Positions 7,759 through 16,126 of a stretch of DNA of 64,000 bases are shown one piece after another. Both the position numbers and the translations under genes were made by a program. The notes under the pieces were generated by a model. That model was not told the origin of the DNA. It saw nothing but the letters and a program-made list of their open reading frames with translations, and ran no database searches. Within the stretch, counting starts at the first letter, position 1; each line of letters begins with the position of its first letter. The stretch comes from Acrocarpospora catenulata (GTDB taxonomy: Bacteria > Actinomycetota > Actinomycetes > Streptosporangiales > Streptosporangiaceae): the NCBI RefSeq assembly GCF_018476525.1, contig NZ_JAHCST010000023.1, forward strand, positions 60,152 to 124,151, given 5' to 3'.

Positions 7759-10563
7759 GTGAATCTGGTCGAGGTACGCAGCGGGATTTACCACGACTCG
7801 GTCAGCCTGATGCGGGTGAGTCAGGCGCTGACCGGGCTCCCTGGCGTGTCAGTGGCGATCGTGGCGATGGCGACCGAGCTCAACGTCGAGCTGGCCCGGG
7901 ACGCCGGCTTCGAGGTCCCGTCCGCGACGCCCACCGACCTGTTGGTGGCCATCCGGGCCGGGTCGGACGAGCAGCTGGCTGCCGCCGCCGACGAGCTGGG
8001 GCGGCAGCTGACCGCCAAAGCCTCGTCCGGGGGCGGCTCCCGGCAGGAGGCCCTGGCACGGACCACGCGCACGGCGGCCCGGCGGGACGACGCGGGCGTG
8101 GTGCTGGTCAGCGTGCCGGGCGACCACGCCTTCGCCGAGGCCCTGGACGCGATCGAGGCCGGGCGCTCGGTCATGATCTTCAGCGACAACGTGCCCGTGG
8201 CGCAGGAGGTCCTGCTCAAGCGGCTGGCCGCCGAGGCCGGGGTGCTGGTGATGGGGCCCGACTGCGGCACCGCCGTGGTGGGCGGGGCCGGTCTCGGCTT
8301 CGCCAACGTGCTGCGGCCTGGCCCGGTGGGCATCGTGGCCGCCTCCGGCACCGGGGCGCAGCAGGTGTCCTGCCTGCTCGACCTGGCCGGGGCCGGGGTC
8401 GGGCACCTGCTCGGGGTGGGCGGCCGGGACCTGTCCGCCGAGGTGGGCGGCCTGTCCACGCTGCGGGCGCTGGCCGCCCTGGACGAGGCGCCGGAGATCG
8501 AGCTCATCGTGGTCATCTCCAAGCCCGCCGATCCCTCGGTCGCCCGCGAGCTCGCGGCGGCTGTAGAACGTTCCCGTACTCCGGTGATCACCGCGCTGCT
8601 CGGGCCCGGCCAGGACGACCTGACCGCCGCCGCCGAGAAGGTGCTCACGGCCCTCGGGCGGGAGATCCCGAAGTGGCCGTCCTGGGTGGGCCCCGACCAG
8701 CCGGCGGGCGGACCGCTGGTCGGCCTGTACTCGGGGGGCACGCTCTGCACCGAGGCCAAGCTCATCGCCGGTGGCGGCACCTTCACCGACTTCGGCGACG
8801 ACGAGTACACCCGGGGCCGGGCGCATCCGATGATCGACCCCGCGCTCCGGCTGGAGGCGCTGGCCGGGGTCTCCTCCGGCGTGGTGCTGCTGGACCTGGT
8901 GCTCGGGCACGGCGCCGACCCGGATCCGGCGGCCCGGCTGGCGCCCGCCCTGGCCGCGGCCAGGACGCGCGGCGCGGCCGTGGTGGTCGCCCTGGTCGGC
9001 ACCGAGGGCGACCCCCAGGGGCTGCACGCCCAGGCCTCCCGCCTGTCGGCGGCCGGCGCGGCCGTGTTCACCTCCAACGCCGCCGCCGCGCGGTACGCCG
9101 CCGAGCTGGCCGGGCTGACCCCGGCGCCCCCTGCGGAGGCCACCGCCGCCACCGTGACGCCCGCGGCGAGCGGCTCGGGCAGCCGCCTGGCCCTGCTCGT
9201 CTCCGAACCCCGGGTGATCTCGGTGGGCACCTCGGTGCTGGCCGAGGCCCTGGACCAGCAGGCGGTGCCGCAGACGCCCGTGGACTGGCGACCGCCGCTC
9301 GCGGGCACGGCCGAGGCGCTGGCCACCGTGCTGGCCGACCCCCGGCGGGCGGCGGCCAACGAGCGGGCCATCGGGCGGCTGACCGCCGCGCGCCCCCACC
9401 TGGTGGGGGTACGCCCGGCCAGCGAGGTGCTCGACCTGGCGCCGGGCACCTTCTACCACGCGGGCCCGCCCATCGACTGGGAGCGCGCCTCCGGTCCGCT
9501 ACGCGGGGCGCTGATCGGAGGCATGCTCTTCGAAGGGCTGGCCGCCGACGCCGAGGAGGCCGAGCGGAAGCTGGCCGCCGGCACGGTCCGGCTCGACTCC
9601 TGCCACCACCACCGCACGGTCGGCCCGATGGCGGGCGTGGTCAGCCCGTCCATGTGGATGCTCGAGGTGCACGACGCCGAGCACGGGGGCACCGCGTACT
9701 GCTCGCTCAACGAGGGCCTGGGCAAGGTGCTCCGCTACGGCGCGTACGGCCCCGAGGTGATCGAGCGGCTGCGCTGGATGGGCGACGTGCTGGGCCCGGC
9801 GCTCCAGGCGGCCCTGGCGCTGAGCGGCCCGCTGGACCTGCGCTCGCTGGTCGCCCAGGCCCTCCAGATGGGCGACGAGCTGCACAACCGCAACCGGGCC
9901 GCCACCTCGCTGCTGGTCCGCGAACTGGCCCCGGCCATCGTGGACGCCGCCCCCACCCGGGCGGCCGAGGTGCTGCGCTTCATCAACGGCAACGACCACT
10001 TCTTCCTCAACGCCGGCATGGCGGCAGGGAAGGTCGGCGCCGACGCCGCCCGCGACATCCCCGGCTCCACCCTGGTGGTGGCCATGGCCAGGAACGGCAC
10101 CGACTTCGGCATCCAGGTCTCCGGCTGCGGCGACCGCTGGTTCACCGGCCCCGCCGGGGTACCGGACGGCCTCTACCTCGGCGCGTACGGGCCGGACGAC
10201 GCCAACCCGGACATCGGCGACTCGACCATCACCGAGACGGTCGGCCTGGGCGGGTTCTCGATGGGCGCGGCCCCCGCCATCGTGCGGTTCGTGGGCGGCG
10301 ACGTGGCCGACGCGGTGGCGGCCACCACCGCGATGTACGAGATCACCATGGCCGAGCATCCGGCGTACCAGATTCCCGGGCTCGGTTTCCGGGGAGCCCC
10401 GGTGGGCATCGACGTCACCCTGGTCGCGCGGACTTCCGTACTGCCGGTCATCAACACCGGCATCGCGGGCAAGGTCGCCGGAACCGGGCAGGTCGGGGCC
10501 GGTCTGGTGAGCCCGCCGCCGGAGGCGTTCGTTGAAGCGATCACGGCTCTTGCCCGGGAATGA
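7759..10563 (+). CDS. FdrA-DUF1116 fusion, AllF-AllG-like oxamate carbamoyltransferase
   Basis: Protein of 934 aa joining two families that are separate genes in E. coli. Residues about 1-470 are FdrA/AllF, which resembles succinyl-CoA-synthetase-type CoA-binding folds (VMGPDCGTAVVGG near 167, ASGTGAQQVS near 194). Residues about 476-934 are DUF1116/AllG (SCHHHRTVGPMAGV near 614, INGNDHFFLNAG near 743). The total is close to the sum of the E. coli FdrA and YlbE proteins, so both halves look complete. The GTG at 7759 follows AGGAG at 7749-7753. An open frame upstream of this codon runs antiphase through allH and is not coding. Predicted role with AllH: phosphorolysis of oxalurate or a related carbamoyl compound. 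Confidence 0.85.
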   Translation: MNLVEVRSGIYHDSVSLMRVSQALTGLPGVSVAIVAMATELNVELARDAGFEVPSATPTDLLVAIRAGSDEQLAAAADELGRQLTAKASSGGGSRQEALARTTRTAARRDDAGVVLVSVPGDHAFAEALDAIEAGRSVMIFSDNVPVAQEVLLKRLAAEAGVLVMGPDCGTAVVGGAGLGFANVLRPGPVGIVAASGTGAQQVSCLLDLAGAGVGHLLGVGGRDLSAEVGGLSTLRALAALDEAPEIELIVVISKPADPSVARELAAAVERSRTPVITALLGPGQDDLTAAAEKVLTALGREIPKWPSWVGPDQPAGGPLVGLYSGGTLCTEAKLIAGGGTFTDFGDDEYTRGRAHPMIDPALRLEALAGVSSGVVLLDLVLGHGADPDPAARLAPALAAARTRGAAVVVALVGTEGDPQGLHAQASRLSAAGAAVFTSNAAAARYAAELAGLTPAPPAEATAATVTPAASGSGSRLALLVSEPRVISVGTSVLAEALDQQAVPQTPVDWRPPLAGTAEALATVLADPRRAAANERAIGRLTAARPHLVGVRPASEVLDLAPGTFYHAGPPIDWERASGPLRGALIGGMLFEGLAADAEEAERKLAAGTVRLDSCHHHRTVGPMAGVVSPSMWMLEVHDAEHGGTAYCSLNEGLGKVLRYGAYGPEVIERLRWMGDVLGPALQAALALSGPLDLRSLVAQALQMGDELHNRNRAATSLLVRELAPAIVDAAPTRAAEVLRFINGNDHFFLNAGMAAGKVGADAARDIPGSTLVVAMARNGTDFGIQVSGCGDRWFTGPAGVPDGLYLGAYGPDDANPDIGDSTITETVGLGGFSMGAAPAIVRFVGGDVADAVAATTAMYEITMAEHPAYQIPGLGFRGAPVGIDVTLVARTSVLPVINTGIAGKVAGTGQVGAGLVSPPPEAFVEAITALARE

Positions 10564-10663
10564 ATTCCCTATACCCACGCCAACGCCTACTATCAGAGCC
10601 CAACCTCACTAATCGCACGCCGTTTCCGCGCGAGCCGATCGAGGAGAATTGGGGATTCCGCCT

Positions 10664-12967
10664 ATGACAGCCGACCGCTTGCTCGGTATGGTCCCCCCTA
10701 TGCCGGAGGGTCAAGGCGGGTCGGGAATCACCCCCGGAGGAACGCCGGAAGGGCAGGGGCGACTGGTCGGCAGGCGGTACCGTCTGCTGTCCCCGGTCGG
10801 CCGTGGCGGCATGGGCATGGTGTGGCACGCCCATGACGTGTTGCTCGACCGCGACGTGGCGGTCAAGGAGCTCATCCTGCCGTACGGTCTCGACCACGCG
10901 GGGCGCCAGGTCGCGCACCGGCGCATGCTGCGCGAGGCGCGGTCGGCGGCCAGACTCAGCCACCCGGGCATCGTCACCGTGCACGACGTGGTCGAGGAGG
11001 ACGGCCGCCCCTGGATCGTGATGGAGCTGGTCCGGGCCTGGTCGCTGGAGCAGGCGGTGCGGCAGAGCGGGCCGCTGCCGGTCAGCCAGGTGGCCGAGAT
11101 CGGCATCCGGGTGCTGGACGCGCTGCGCCACGCGCACGCCGCCGGCATCCTGCACCGGGACGTCAAGCCGGGCAACGTGCTGCTCACCACCGACCGGGTG
11201 GTGCTCACCGACTTCGGCATCGCCGCCATCGAGGGCGACGTCACCATCACCCAGACCGGGCTGCTGATGGGCTCCCCCGCCTACATCCCGCCGGAGCGCC
11301 TGCAGGGCCGTCCGATCACCCACGCCGCCGACCTGTGGTCGTTCGGGGCCACCCTGTACGCGGCGGTCGAGGGGCGTCCGCCGTACGAGGGGCCAGACGC
11401 GGTGGCCGTGCTCGGCGCGGTGCTCACCCAGGAGCCCACCCGGCCGCAGCGGGCCGGGGCGCTGCTGCCGGTCATCGAGGGGCTGCTGCGCAAGAACCCC
11501 GCCGACCGGATCGGCGCCGCCCAGGTGGCCGACATGCTGGAGCGGGTGCTGCACGCGCACGGCAACGGCCTGCGCGCCCAGCCCGCCCCCGCCCCGGTGG
11601 CCGAGGCCACCCCGCTGCAGATGATGCCGCCGCTGGACAACACCTCGGGACCGTTGCCCTCCCGCATCATCGAGACCCCCTCGGGGCCGGTACGGGTGCC
11701 CTACGACCCGCTGACCAACCCGTCCGGCGGCTACCCGATGCCGACCCCCGCGTCCTCCAGCGGTTATGACGTGCTCAGCGGCACCGGGTCAGGCGCCCTG
11801 CTCGGCCCGCCCTTCCCGAGCTCGTCGCCCCCGGCTCCGGCTCCGGCCAGTCCGCCCGAGCCGTTGAGCAAGCCGGATCCAGCGGGCAAGCCGCCCTTCG
11901 ACGTGTCCGGGCGTATCACGCTGGACCCGTCAGGACGTTCCACCCCCGACTCCTCCTCGCGTCCGGTGACGGACCCCTCCGGCCGTCCGGCCCCGCAGCG
12001 CTCTATGGGCGGGCAGTTCGGCGCGCCGGTCAGGGAGACCGGCCCCGGCGCCGCCTTCTTCGACGCTCCGGATCAGGTCCCCGGGCCGCCGAGCGCCACC
12101 GCCGACGGCCGGGACCCGTCGTTCAACCCGCTGGACGCGCTGACCGGCCCGTCCGGCTCCATCCACGCGCCGGACCGGCACACCGGCCCCGGCCGCTGGC
12201 CCGCGCCCGGCCCTGACGACCTGCCCGGCCAGCTGGCCAGGGACCTCGCGCGGGAGCTCGCCCGCGACCCCGAGGACCCGTTCACCAGCGGCCCGCAGGC
12301 CAAGCCCCGGGCCAAGGGCGACAACACCACCCGTACGGGGAGCAGGCGGCGGAAGGGCTCCTCCGCCGACGAGGACGCGCCCGGTCGCGGGGGCGCGATG
12401 GTGGTGGTCGCCGCGGTCGCGGTGATCGCGCTCATCGTCCTGGTTCTGCTGATCATGGTGCCGAGCGGGGACGACGACCCGGCCGCCAAGGCCCAGGCCG
12501 GCCGCCCCGTTGCCAGCTCCGGAACGGCGCGGACCGTGCCCGACCTCCCCGACGGCTTCAAGGTGGAGACCATGGGCGGGGTCAGCGTCGCCGTGCCCAA
12601 GGACTGGAAGGTCACCCCCGAGGACGACGGGGTGCGCCTCACCGGCCCCAAGGACAGCGGCCAGAGCGGGCTCATCGAGGCGATCCCGGACGGCCGGCTG
12701 TCGGCGCTCCAGCAGGCCGAGAAGAAGGCCGCCGGCTTCGACGACTACACCCAGGTGGTGCTCGGGCCGGTCAGCTACCGCTGGCCCGCCGCCGAATGGG
12801 AGTACACCTACCGGGACGCCACCAACGTCACGATCCACACGGTGACCCGCTACATCATCACCGAGGAGCAGTCCTACTCCATCACCTTCACCGCCCCCGA
12901 CTACGAGTGGGCGGAGGCCGCGGAGACCACCCGCCAAGTCATCTGGAACACCTTCACTCCCAGCTAA
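10664..12967 (+). CDS. Transmembrane serine/threonine protein kinase (PknB-like)
   Basis: Receptor-type Hanks kinase of 767 aa. The kinase domain starts near residue 38 (RYRLLSPVGRGGMGMVW). It contains the VAVK lysine, the catalytic loop HRDVKPGNVLL near 164 and DFGIA near 183. A Pro/Ser/Gly-rich linker of about 250 residues follows. One membrane helix lies near residues 580-602 (MVVVAAVAVIALIVLVLLIM). The extracellular domain of about 150 residues lacks PASTA repeats and is of unknown type. The start is uncertain: ATG 10664 is 17 nt from GAGGAG at 10641-10646, while TTG 10649 is too close to it. Confidence 0.9.
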   Translation: MTADRLLGMVPPMPEGQGGSGITPGGTPEGQGRLVGRRYRLLSPVGRGGMGMVWHAHDVLLDRDVAVKELILPYGLDHAGRQVAHRRMLREARSAARLSHPGIVTVHDVVEEDGRPWIVMELVRAWSLEQAVRQSGPLPVSQVAEIGIRVLDALRHAHAAGILHRDVKPGNVLLTTDRVVLTDFGIAAIEGDVTITQTGLLMGSPAYIPPERLQGRPITHAADLWSFGATLYAAVEGRPPYEGPDAVAVLGAVLTQEPTRPQRAGALLPVIEGLLRKNPADRIGAAQVADMLERVLHAHGNGLRAQPAPAPVAEATPLQMMPPLDNTSGPLPSRIIETPSGPVRVPYDPLTNPSGGYPMPTPASSSGYDVLSGTGSGALLGPPFPSSSPPAPAPASPPEPLSKPDPAGKPPFDVSGRITLDPSGRSTPDSSSRPVTDPSGRPAPQRSMGGQFGAPVRETGPGAAFFDAPDQVPGPPSATADGRDPSFNPLDALTGPSGSIHAPDRHTGPGRWPAPGPDDLPGQLARDLARELARDPEDPFTSGPQAKPRAKGDNTTRTGSRRRKGSSADEDAPGRGGAMVVVAAVAVIALIVLVLLIMVPSGDDDPAAKAQAGRPVASSGTARTVPDLPDGFKVETMGGVSVAVPKDWKVTPEDDGVRLTGPKDSGQSGLIEAIPDGRLSALQQAEKKAAGFDDYTQVVLGPVSYRWPAAEWEYTYRDATNVTIHTVTRYIITEEQSYSITFTAPDYEWAEAAETTRQVIWNTFTPS

Positions 12968-13008
12968 ATGGCTTTTTCGCCCGTAATGAGTCATGCCAGA
13001 CTTCGCGC

Positions 13009-14262
13009 ATGACACACGCTCTCCCCGATTCCGGCGTTGATCTGCGGTCGATCCAGCGGCGGACGCTCGGAGTGCTGTCGCTGGCGCAGATCGTCAGCGG
13101 GGTCGGGGTCGCCGTGGCGGTGGCGCTGAGCTCGCTGTACGTGGCCAACCTGTCCGGGTCGACCGCGATCAGCGGGCTGGCCGGGACGGCGACCGTGCTG
13201 GGAACCGCCCTGATGGCCCTGCCTACCGCCAAGGTGGCCGGGCGGAGCGGCCGCAGGGCCGGGCTCACCGTGGCGTACGGCGTCGCGGTGCTGGGCTGCC
13301 TGCTCGCGATCCTGTCGGTCGGCGTGGGCTCCTGGCCGCTACTGCTGGTCGCGCTGGCCCTCACGGGCGGCGCCAGCGCGGGCAACCTGTCCGCCCGCTA
13401 CACCGCCACCGACCTCGCCCCCCACGGCCACGCCGCCCGCCACCTCTCCCTGGTGGTCTGGTCGGCCACCATCGGCAGCGTGGCCGGGCCCAACCTCGCG
13501 GAACCCGCGGCCGCGCTGGGCGCCCAGCTGGGCCTGTCCAGGGACGCCGGGCCGTTCGCCCTGGCCGCTCTCACCTTCGCCACCGCGACGATCATCATCA
13601 ACCTCGGCCTGCGCCCCGATCCGCTCCTCGTGGCCAGGGCCACGAACGTCGCTGGCCGACCGGAAGCCCGGAGCGAGGGCGGGACCATGCGGGAGGCCTG
13701 GCAGGTCGTCTGGGGGCTTTCAGGGGCGCGGCGGGCATTGGTGGGCATCGCGGTGAGCCATGCGGTGATGGTGTCGGTCATGTCGATGACGCCGGTGCAC
13801 CTCGATCACGGAGGTGTGGGGTTCTCGGCGATCGGGGTGGTGATCAGCCTGCACATCGCCGGCATGTACGTGCTGTCGCCGGTGGTCGGCTGGGCCGCCG
13901 ACCGGGTGGGCCGGGGCACGGTCATGGCGGCGGGGATGGCGTTGCTGTTCGCCTCCGCCGTACTGGCCGGGACGGCGGGGCACGACGTGCCGCGGATGGC
14001 CGCCGGGCTGGCCGTGCTGGGCCTGGGGTGGTCGTGCGGGCTGGTGGCGGGGTCGGCGCTGCTGACCGAGTCGGTGCCGCTGGAGAGCCGCCCCGCCGTG
14101 CAGGGTCTTTCCGATCTGGTGATGAACGTGTGCGGGGCGGCCGGGGCGTTGCTGGCCGGGGTGCTGGTCGGGGCGACCTCGTTCCCGGCGTTCACGGTCG
14201 TGGTGGCCGTCACGGTCGCCGTGACCGCGCTGCCGCTGGTCCGGCGACCGGCCACCGGTTGA
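13009..14262 (+). CDS. MFS transporter
   Basis: Major facilitator superfamily permease of 417 aa with about twelve hydrophobic segments and an N-terminal half ending near a GRSGRRAG loop (the conserved cytoplasmic loop 2-3 region). A second such loop, WAADRVGRGTVMA, lies in the C-terminal half. It follows the kinase gene by 41 nt and runs convergent with the oxidoreductase gene, whose stop is 2 nt away. The substrate cannot be predicted; drug or metabolite efflux is typical for this size. Confidence 0.85.
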   Translation: MTHALPDSGVDLRSIQRRTLGVLSLAQIVSGVGVAVAVALSSLYVANLSGSTAISGLAGTATVLGTALMALPTAKVAGRSGRRAGLTVAYGVAVLGCLLAILSVGVGSWPLLLVALALTGGASAGNLSARYTATDLAPHGHAARHLSLVVWSATIGSVAGPNLAEPAAALGAQLGLSRDAGPFALAALTFATATIIINLGLRPDPLLVARATNVAGRPEARSEGGTMREAWQVVWGLSGARRALVGIAVSHAVMVSVMSMTPVHLDHGGVGFSAIGVVISLHIAGMYVLSPVVGWAADRVGRGTVMAAGMALLFASAVLAGTAGHDVPRMAAGLAVLGLGWSCGLVAGSALLTESVPLESRPAVQGLSDLVMNVCGAAGALLAGVLVGATSFPAFTVVVAVTVAVTALPLVRRPATG

Positions 14263-14264
14263 GT

Positions 14265-15044
14265 TCACGGCAGGCGTTCGGCCAGGAACTCCTCCCAGGT
14301 ACGGTGGCCGCGGTCCCCTCCGGTGGGCAGGTTCGCGCCGGCGCGGATGGCGCGGGCGGCCCCGCCGGGCATGCGCACCGGGAGGAGCGGCCGGGAGCGG
14401 TGGGTGGCGCGCAGGTAGCCGCGGAGCAGCTCGGCCATGCCGTACGCCCTGGGGCCGGCCAGGTCGGGGACCACCCCGAGCGGGTCGCCGAGAGCCAGGT
14501 CGGCGAGGCGGGCGGCGACCTCGGCGGCGTCCACCGGCTGGAAGCGGAAACCGGCCGGGACGGGGATCACCGGGAGCTTGGCCAGCTGGCGGGCGACCAG
14601 CAGGCACAGGTCGTGGAACTGGGTGGCGCGCAGGGAGGTCCAGGGCAGGCCGGAGTCGGCGATCACCTGTTCGGCGGCGCGCTGGGCGGCGAAGTAGCCG
14701 AACATGGCGCGGTCGAGGCCGCTGACGACGGGGATGCGCTCGGCCCCGACGACCGAGATGTTCACCACATGCCGGACCTCGGCCTTCGCCGCCGCCTGGA
14801 CGAGCCGGCGGGCCTTCTCCTCGTCGCCTCTGGCGCTGCCCGCGCAGTGCACGATCGTGCCCACGCCGGACACCGCGTCGGCCACGCCCTCGCCGGTGTC
14901 CAGGTCGCCGGTCGCGTACTCGACGCCGTCCACCGGCTCTTTCGCCCGGCGGGTGAGGACCCGTACCTGGCAGTGGGCCTCCCGCAGGCGGGCCACCACG
15001 AGGCGGCCGAGCGTTCCCGTGCCGCCGGTAACCAGCGTCGTCAT
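14265..15044 (-). CDS. NAD(P)-binding epimerase/oxidoreductase (SDR), ECF41 target
   Basis: Atypical short-chain dehydrogenase of 259 aa. It starts with the nucleotide-binding motif VTGGTGTLGRLVV and has an NmrA/epimerase-like body. The ATG at 15044 was chosen because it begins the Rossmann fold directly and follows an ACGGAGA ribosome-binding site. It is divergent from an ECF41-type sigma factor gene. ECF41 factors are characteristically adjacent to COE genes (carboxymuconolactone decarboxylase, oxidoreductase or epimerase), which this one fits. A perfect ECF41-type -35 element lies 58 nt upstream. Confidence 0.85.
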   Translation of the reverse strand: MTTLVTGGTGTLGRLVVARLREAHCQVRVLTRRAKEPVDGVEYATGDLDTGEGVADAVSGVGTIVHCAGSARGDEEKARRLVQAAAKAEVRHVVNISVVGAERIPVVSGLDRAMFGYFAAQRAAEQVIADSGLPWTSLRATQFHDLCLLVARQLAKLPVIPVPAGFRFQPVDAAEVAARLADLALGDPLGVVPDLAGPRAYGMAELLRGYLRATHRSRPLLPVRMPGGAARAIRAGANLPTGGDRGHRTWEEFLAERLP

Positions 15045-15070
15045 CTTTGTCTCCGTTCTGTGAGGTCCGG

Positions 15071-15108
15071 TCACGTTCGCCGGCTCTCGCGGGTCTATCC
15101 CTGTGACA
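15071..15108 (-). promoter_or_regulatory. Candidate ECF41-dependent promoter of the SDR gene
   Basis: On the minus strand, TGTCACA at 15108-15102 exactly matches the -35 element known for ECF41 sigma factors. It lies in the divergent region between the SDR and the sigma gene and points toward the SDR. The expected CGTC-type -10 element is not perfectly conserved; CGTG occurs further down than usual. Confidence 0.5.
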
Positions 15109-15134
15109 CGTGGCGATGAAGGAATGTGACTCGG

Positions 15135-16004
15135 ATGGATGAGCAGACCTGGCTGACCGAACGATTCGACGAGCAGCGCACCCGGCTGCGCGGGGTCGCC
15201 TACCGCATGCTGGGCTCGCTCAGCGAGGCCGACGACGCCGTGCAGGAGGCCTGGCTGCGGCTCAACCGGTCCGGGGCCGACGGGGTGGAGAACCTTTCCG
15301 CGTGGCTGACCACGGTGGTGGCCAGGGTCTGCCTGAACATGCTCCGCAGCAGGGAGTCCCGCCGGGAGGAGCCGTTCGACCCACAGGTGCCCGATCCGAT
15401 CGTCACCGGGGCCGACCCCGAGCAGGAGACGATGCTGGCCGACTCGGTGGGCCTGGCCCTGCTGGTGGTGCTGGACACGCTGACCCCGGCCGAGCGGCTG
15501 GCCTTCGTGCTGCACGACATGTTCGCCGTCCCGTTCGAGGAGATCGGCCCGATGATCGAGCGCTCGCCGGTGGCGGCGCGGCAGCTGGCCAGCCGGGCGC
15601 GGCGGCGGGTGCGGGGTTCGGCTCCCGTGCCCGATCCGGATCTGGGTCGCCAGCGGGCCGTGGTGGACGCGTTCTTCGCCGCCGCCCGGGACGGCGACTT
15701 CGAGGGGCTGGTCGCGGTGCTCCACCCTCAGGTGGTTCTGCGGGCCGAGGGTGGCGCGGCGCGTCCCCGCCACACGACCGTGATCCACGGGGCCCGCACG
15801 GTGGCCGAGCAGGCGATGTCCTTCACCAAGTTCGCCCCGTTCGCTCGACCGGCGCTGGTCAACGGGGCCGCCGGGGTGGTGGTGTCGGCCGGCGGGCGGG
15901 TGCTGTCGGTGATGGGGTTCACGGTCACGGACGGCATGATCGTCGCCATCGACGTGCTCGCCGATCCGAATCGCCTGGCCGACCTGGACATCGACCCGAC
16001 GTGA
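15135..16004 (+). CDS. ECF41-family RNA polymerase sigma factor (SigJ-like)
   Basis: Sigma factor of 289 aa. Region 2 is near the N-terminus (LRGVAYRMLGSLSEADDAVQ), region 4 near residues 108-165 (LTPAERLAFVLHDMF, then PVAARQLASRARRR), and a SnoaL-like domain occupies residues about 170-289. This tail is the built-in regulator of ECF41 factors. The C-terminal NPDKL-type motif appears as DPNRLADLD. The WLPEP linker motif between regions 2 and 4 is degenerate (FDPQVPDPIV). ATG 15135 is preferred; GTG 15126 lies almost on the AAGGA motif. It probably activates the divergent SDR gene and perhaps itself. Confidence 0.9.
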   Translation: MDEQTWLTERFDEQRTRLRGVAYRMLGSLSEADDAVQEAWLRLNRSGADGVENLSAWLTTVVARVCLNMLRSRESRREEPFDPQVPDPIVTGADPEQETMLADSVGLALLVVLDTLTPAERLAFVLHDMFAVPFEEIGPMIERSPVAARQLASRARRRVRGSAPVPDPDLGRQRAVVDAFFAAARDGDFEGLVAVLHPQVVLRAEGGAARPRHTTVIHGARTVAEQAMSFTKFAPFARPALVNGAAGVVVSAGGRVLSVMGFTVTDGMIVAIDVLADPNRLADLDIDPT

Positions 16005-16005
16005 C

Positions 16006-16110
16006 GGTCGCGGCTCCGGCGGCCATCGCCTTGGCGCTCACGGCTCTGGCGGTCGCGGCTCCGGCGGACATGGCATTGGTGGTCATGGCTTCCGGGGTCA
16101 CGGGTCCGGC
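16006..16110. repeat. Degenerate 45-bp tandem repeat
   Basis: The unit starting GGTCGCGGCTCCGGCGG at 16006 recurs at 16051 with few changes, and a more diverged third unit starts near 16081. It fills the gap between the sigma factor stop and the polymerase stop. One frame stays open through it, but no gene is supported. It may separate the convergent transcripts. Confidence 0.45.
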
Positions 16111-16126
16111 GGTTGTGGCGTGACGG

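Noticed and set aside
16006..16110. CRISPR-like array from the 45-bp repeats
   Set aside because: Units are contiguous, degenerate and lack spacers and cas genes.
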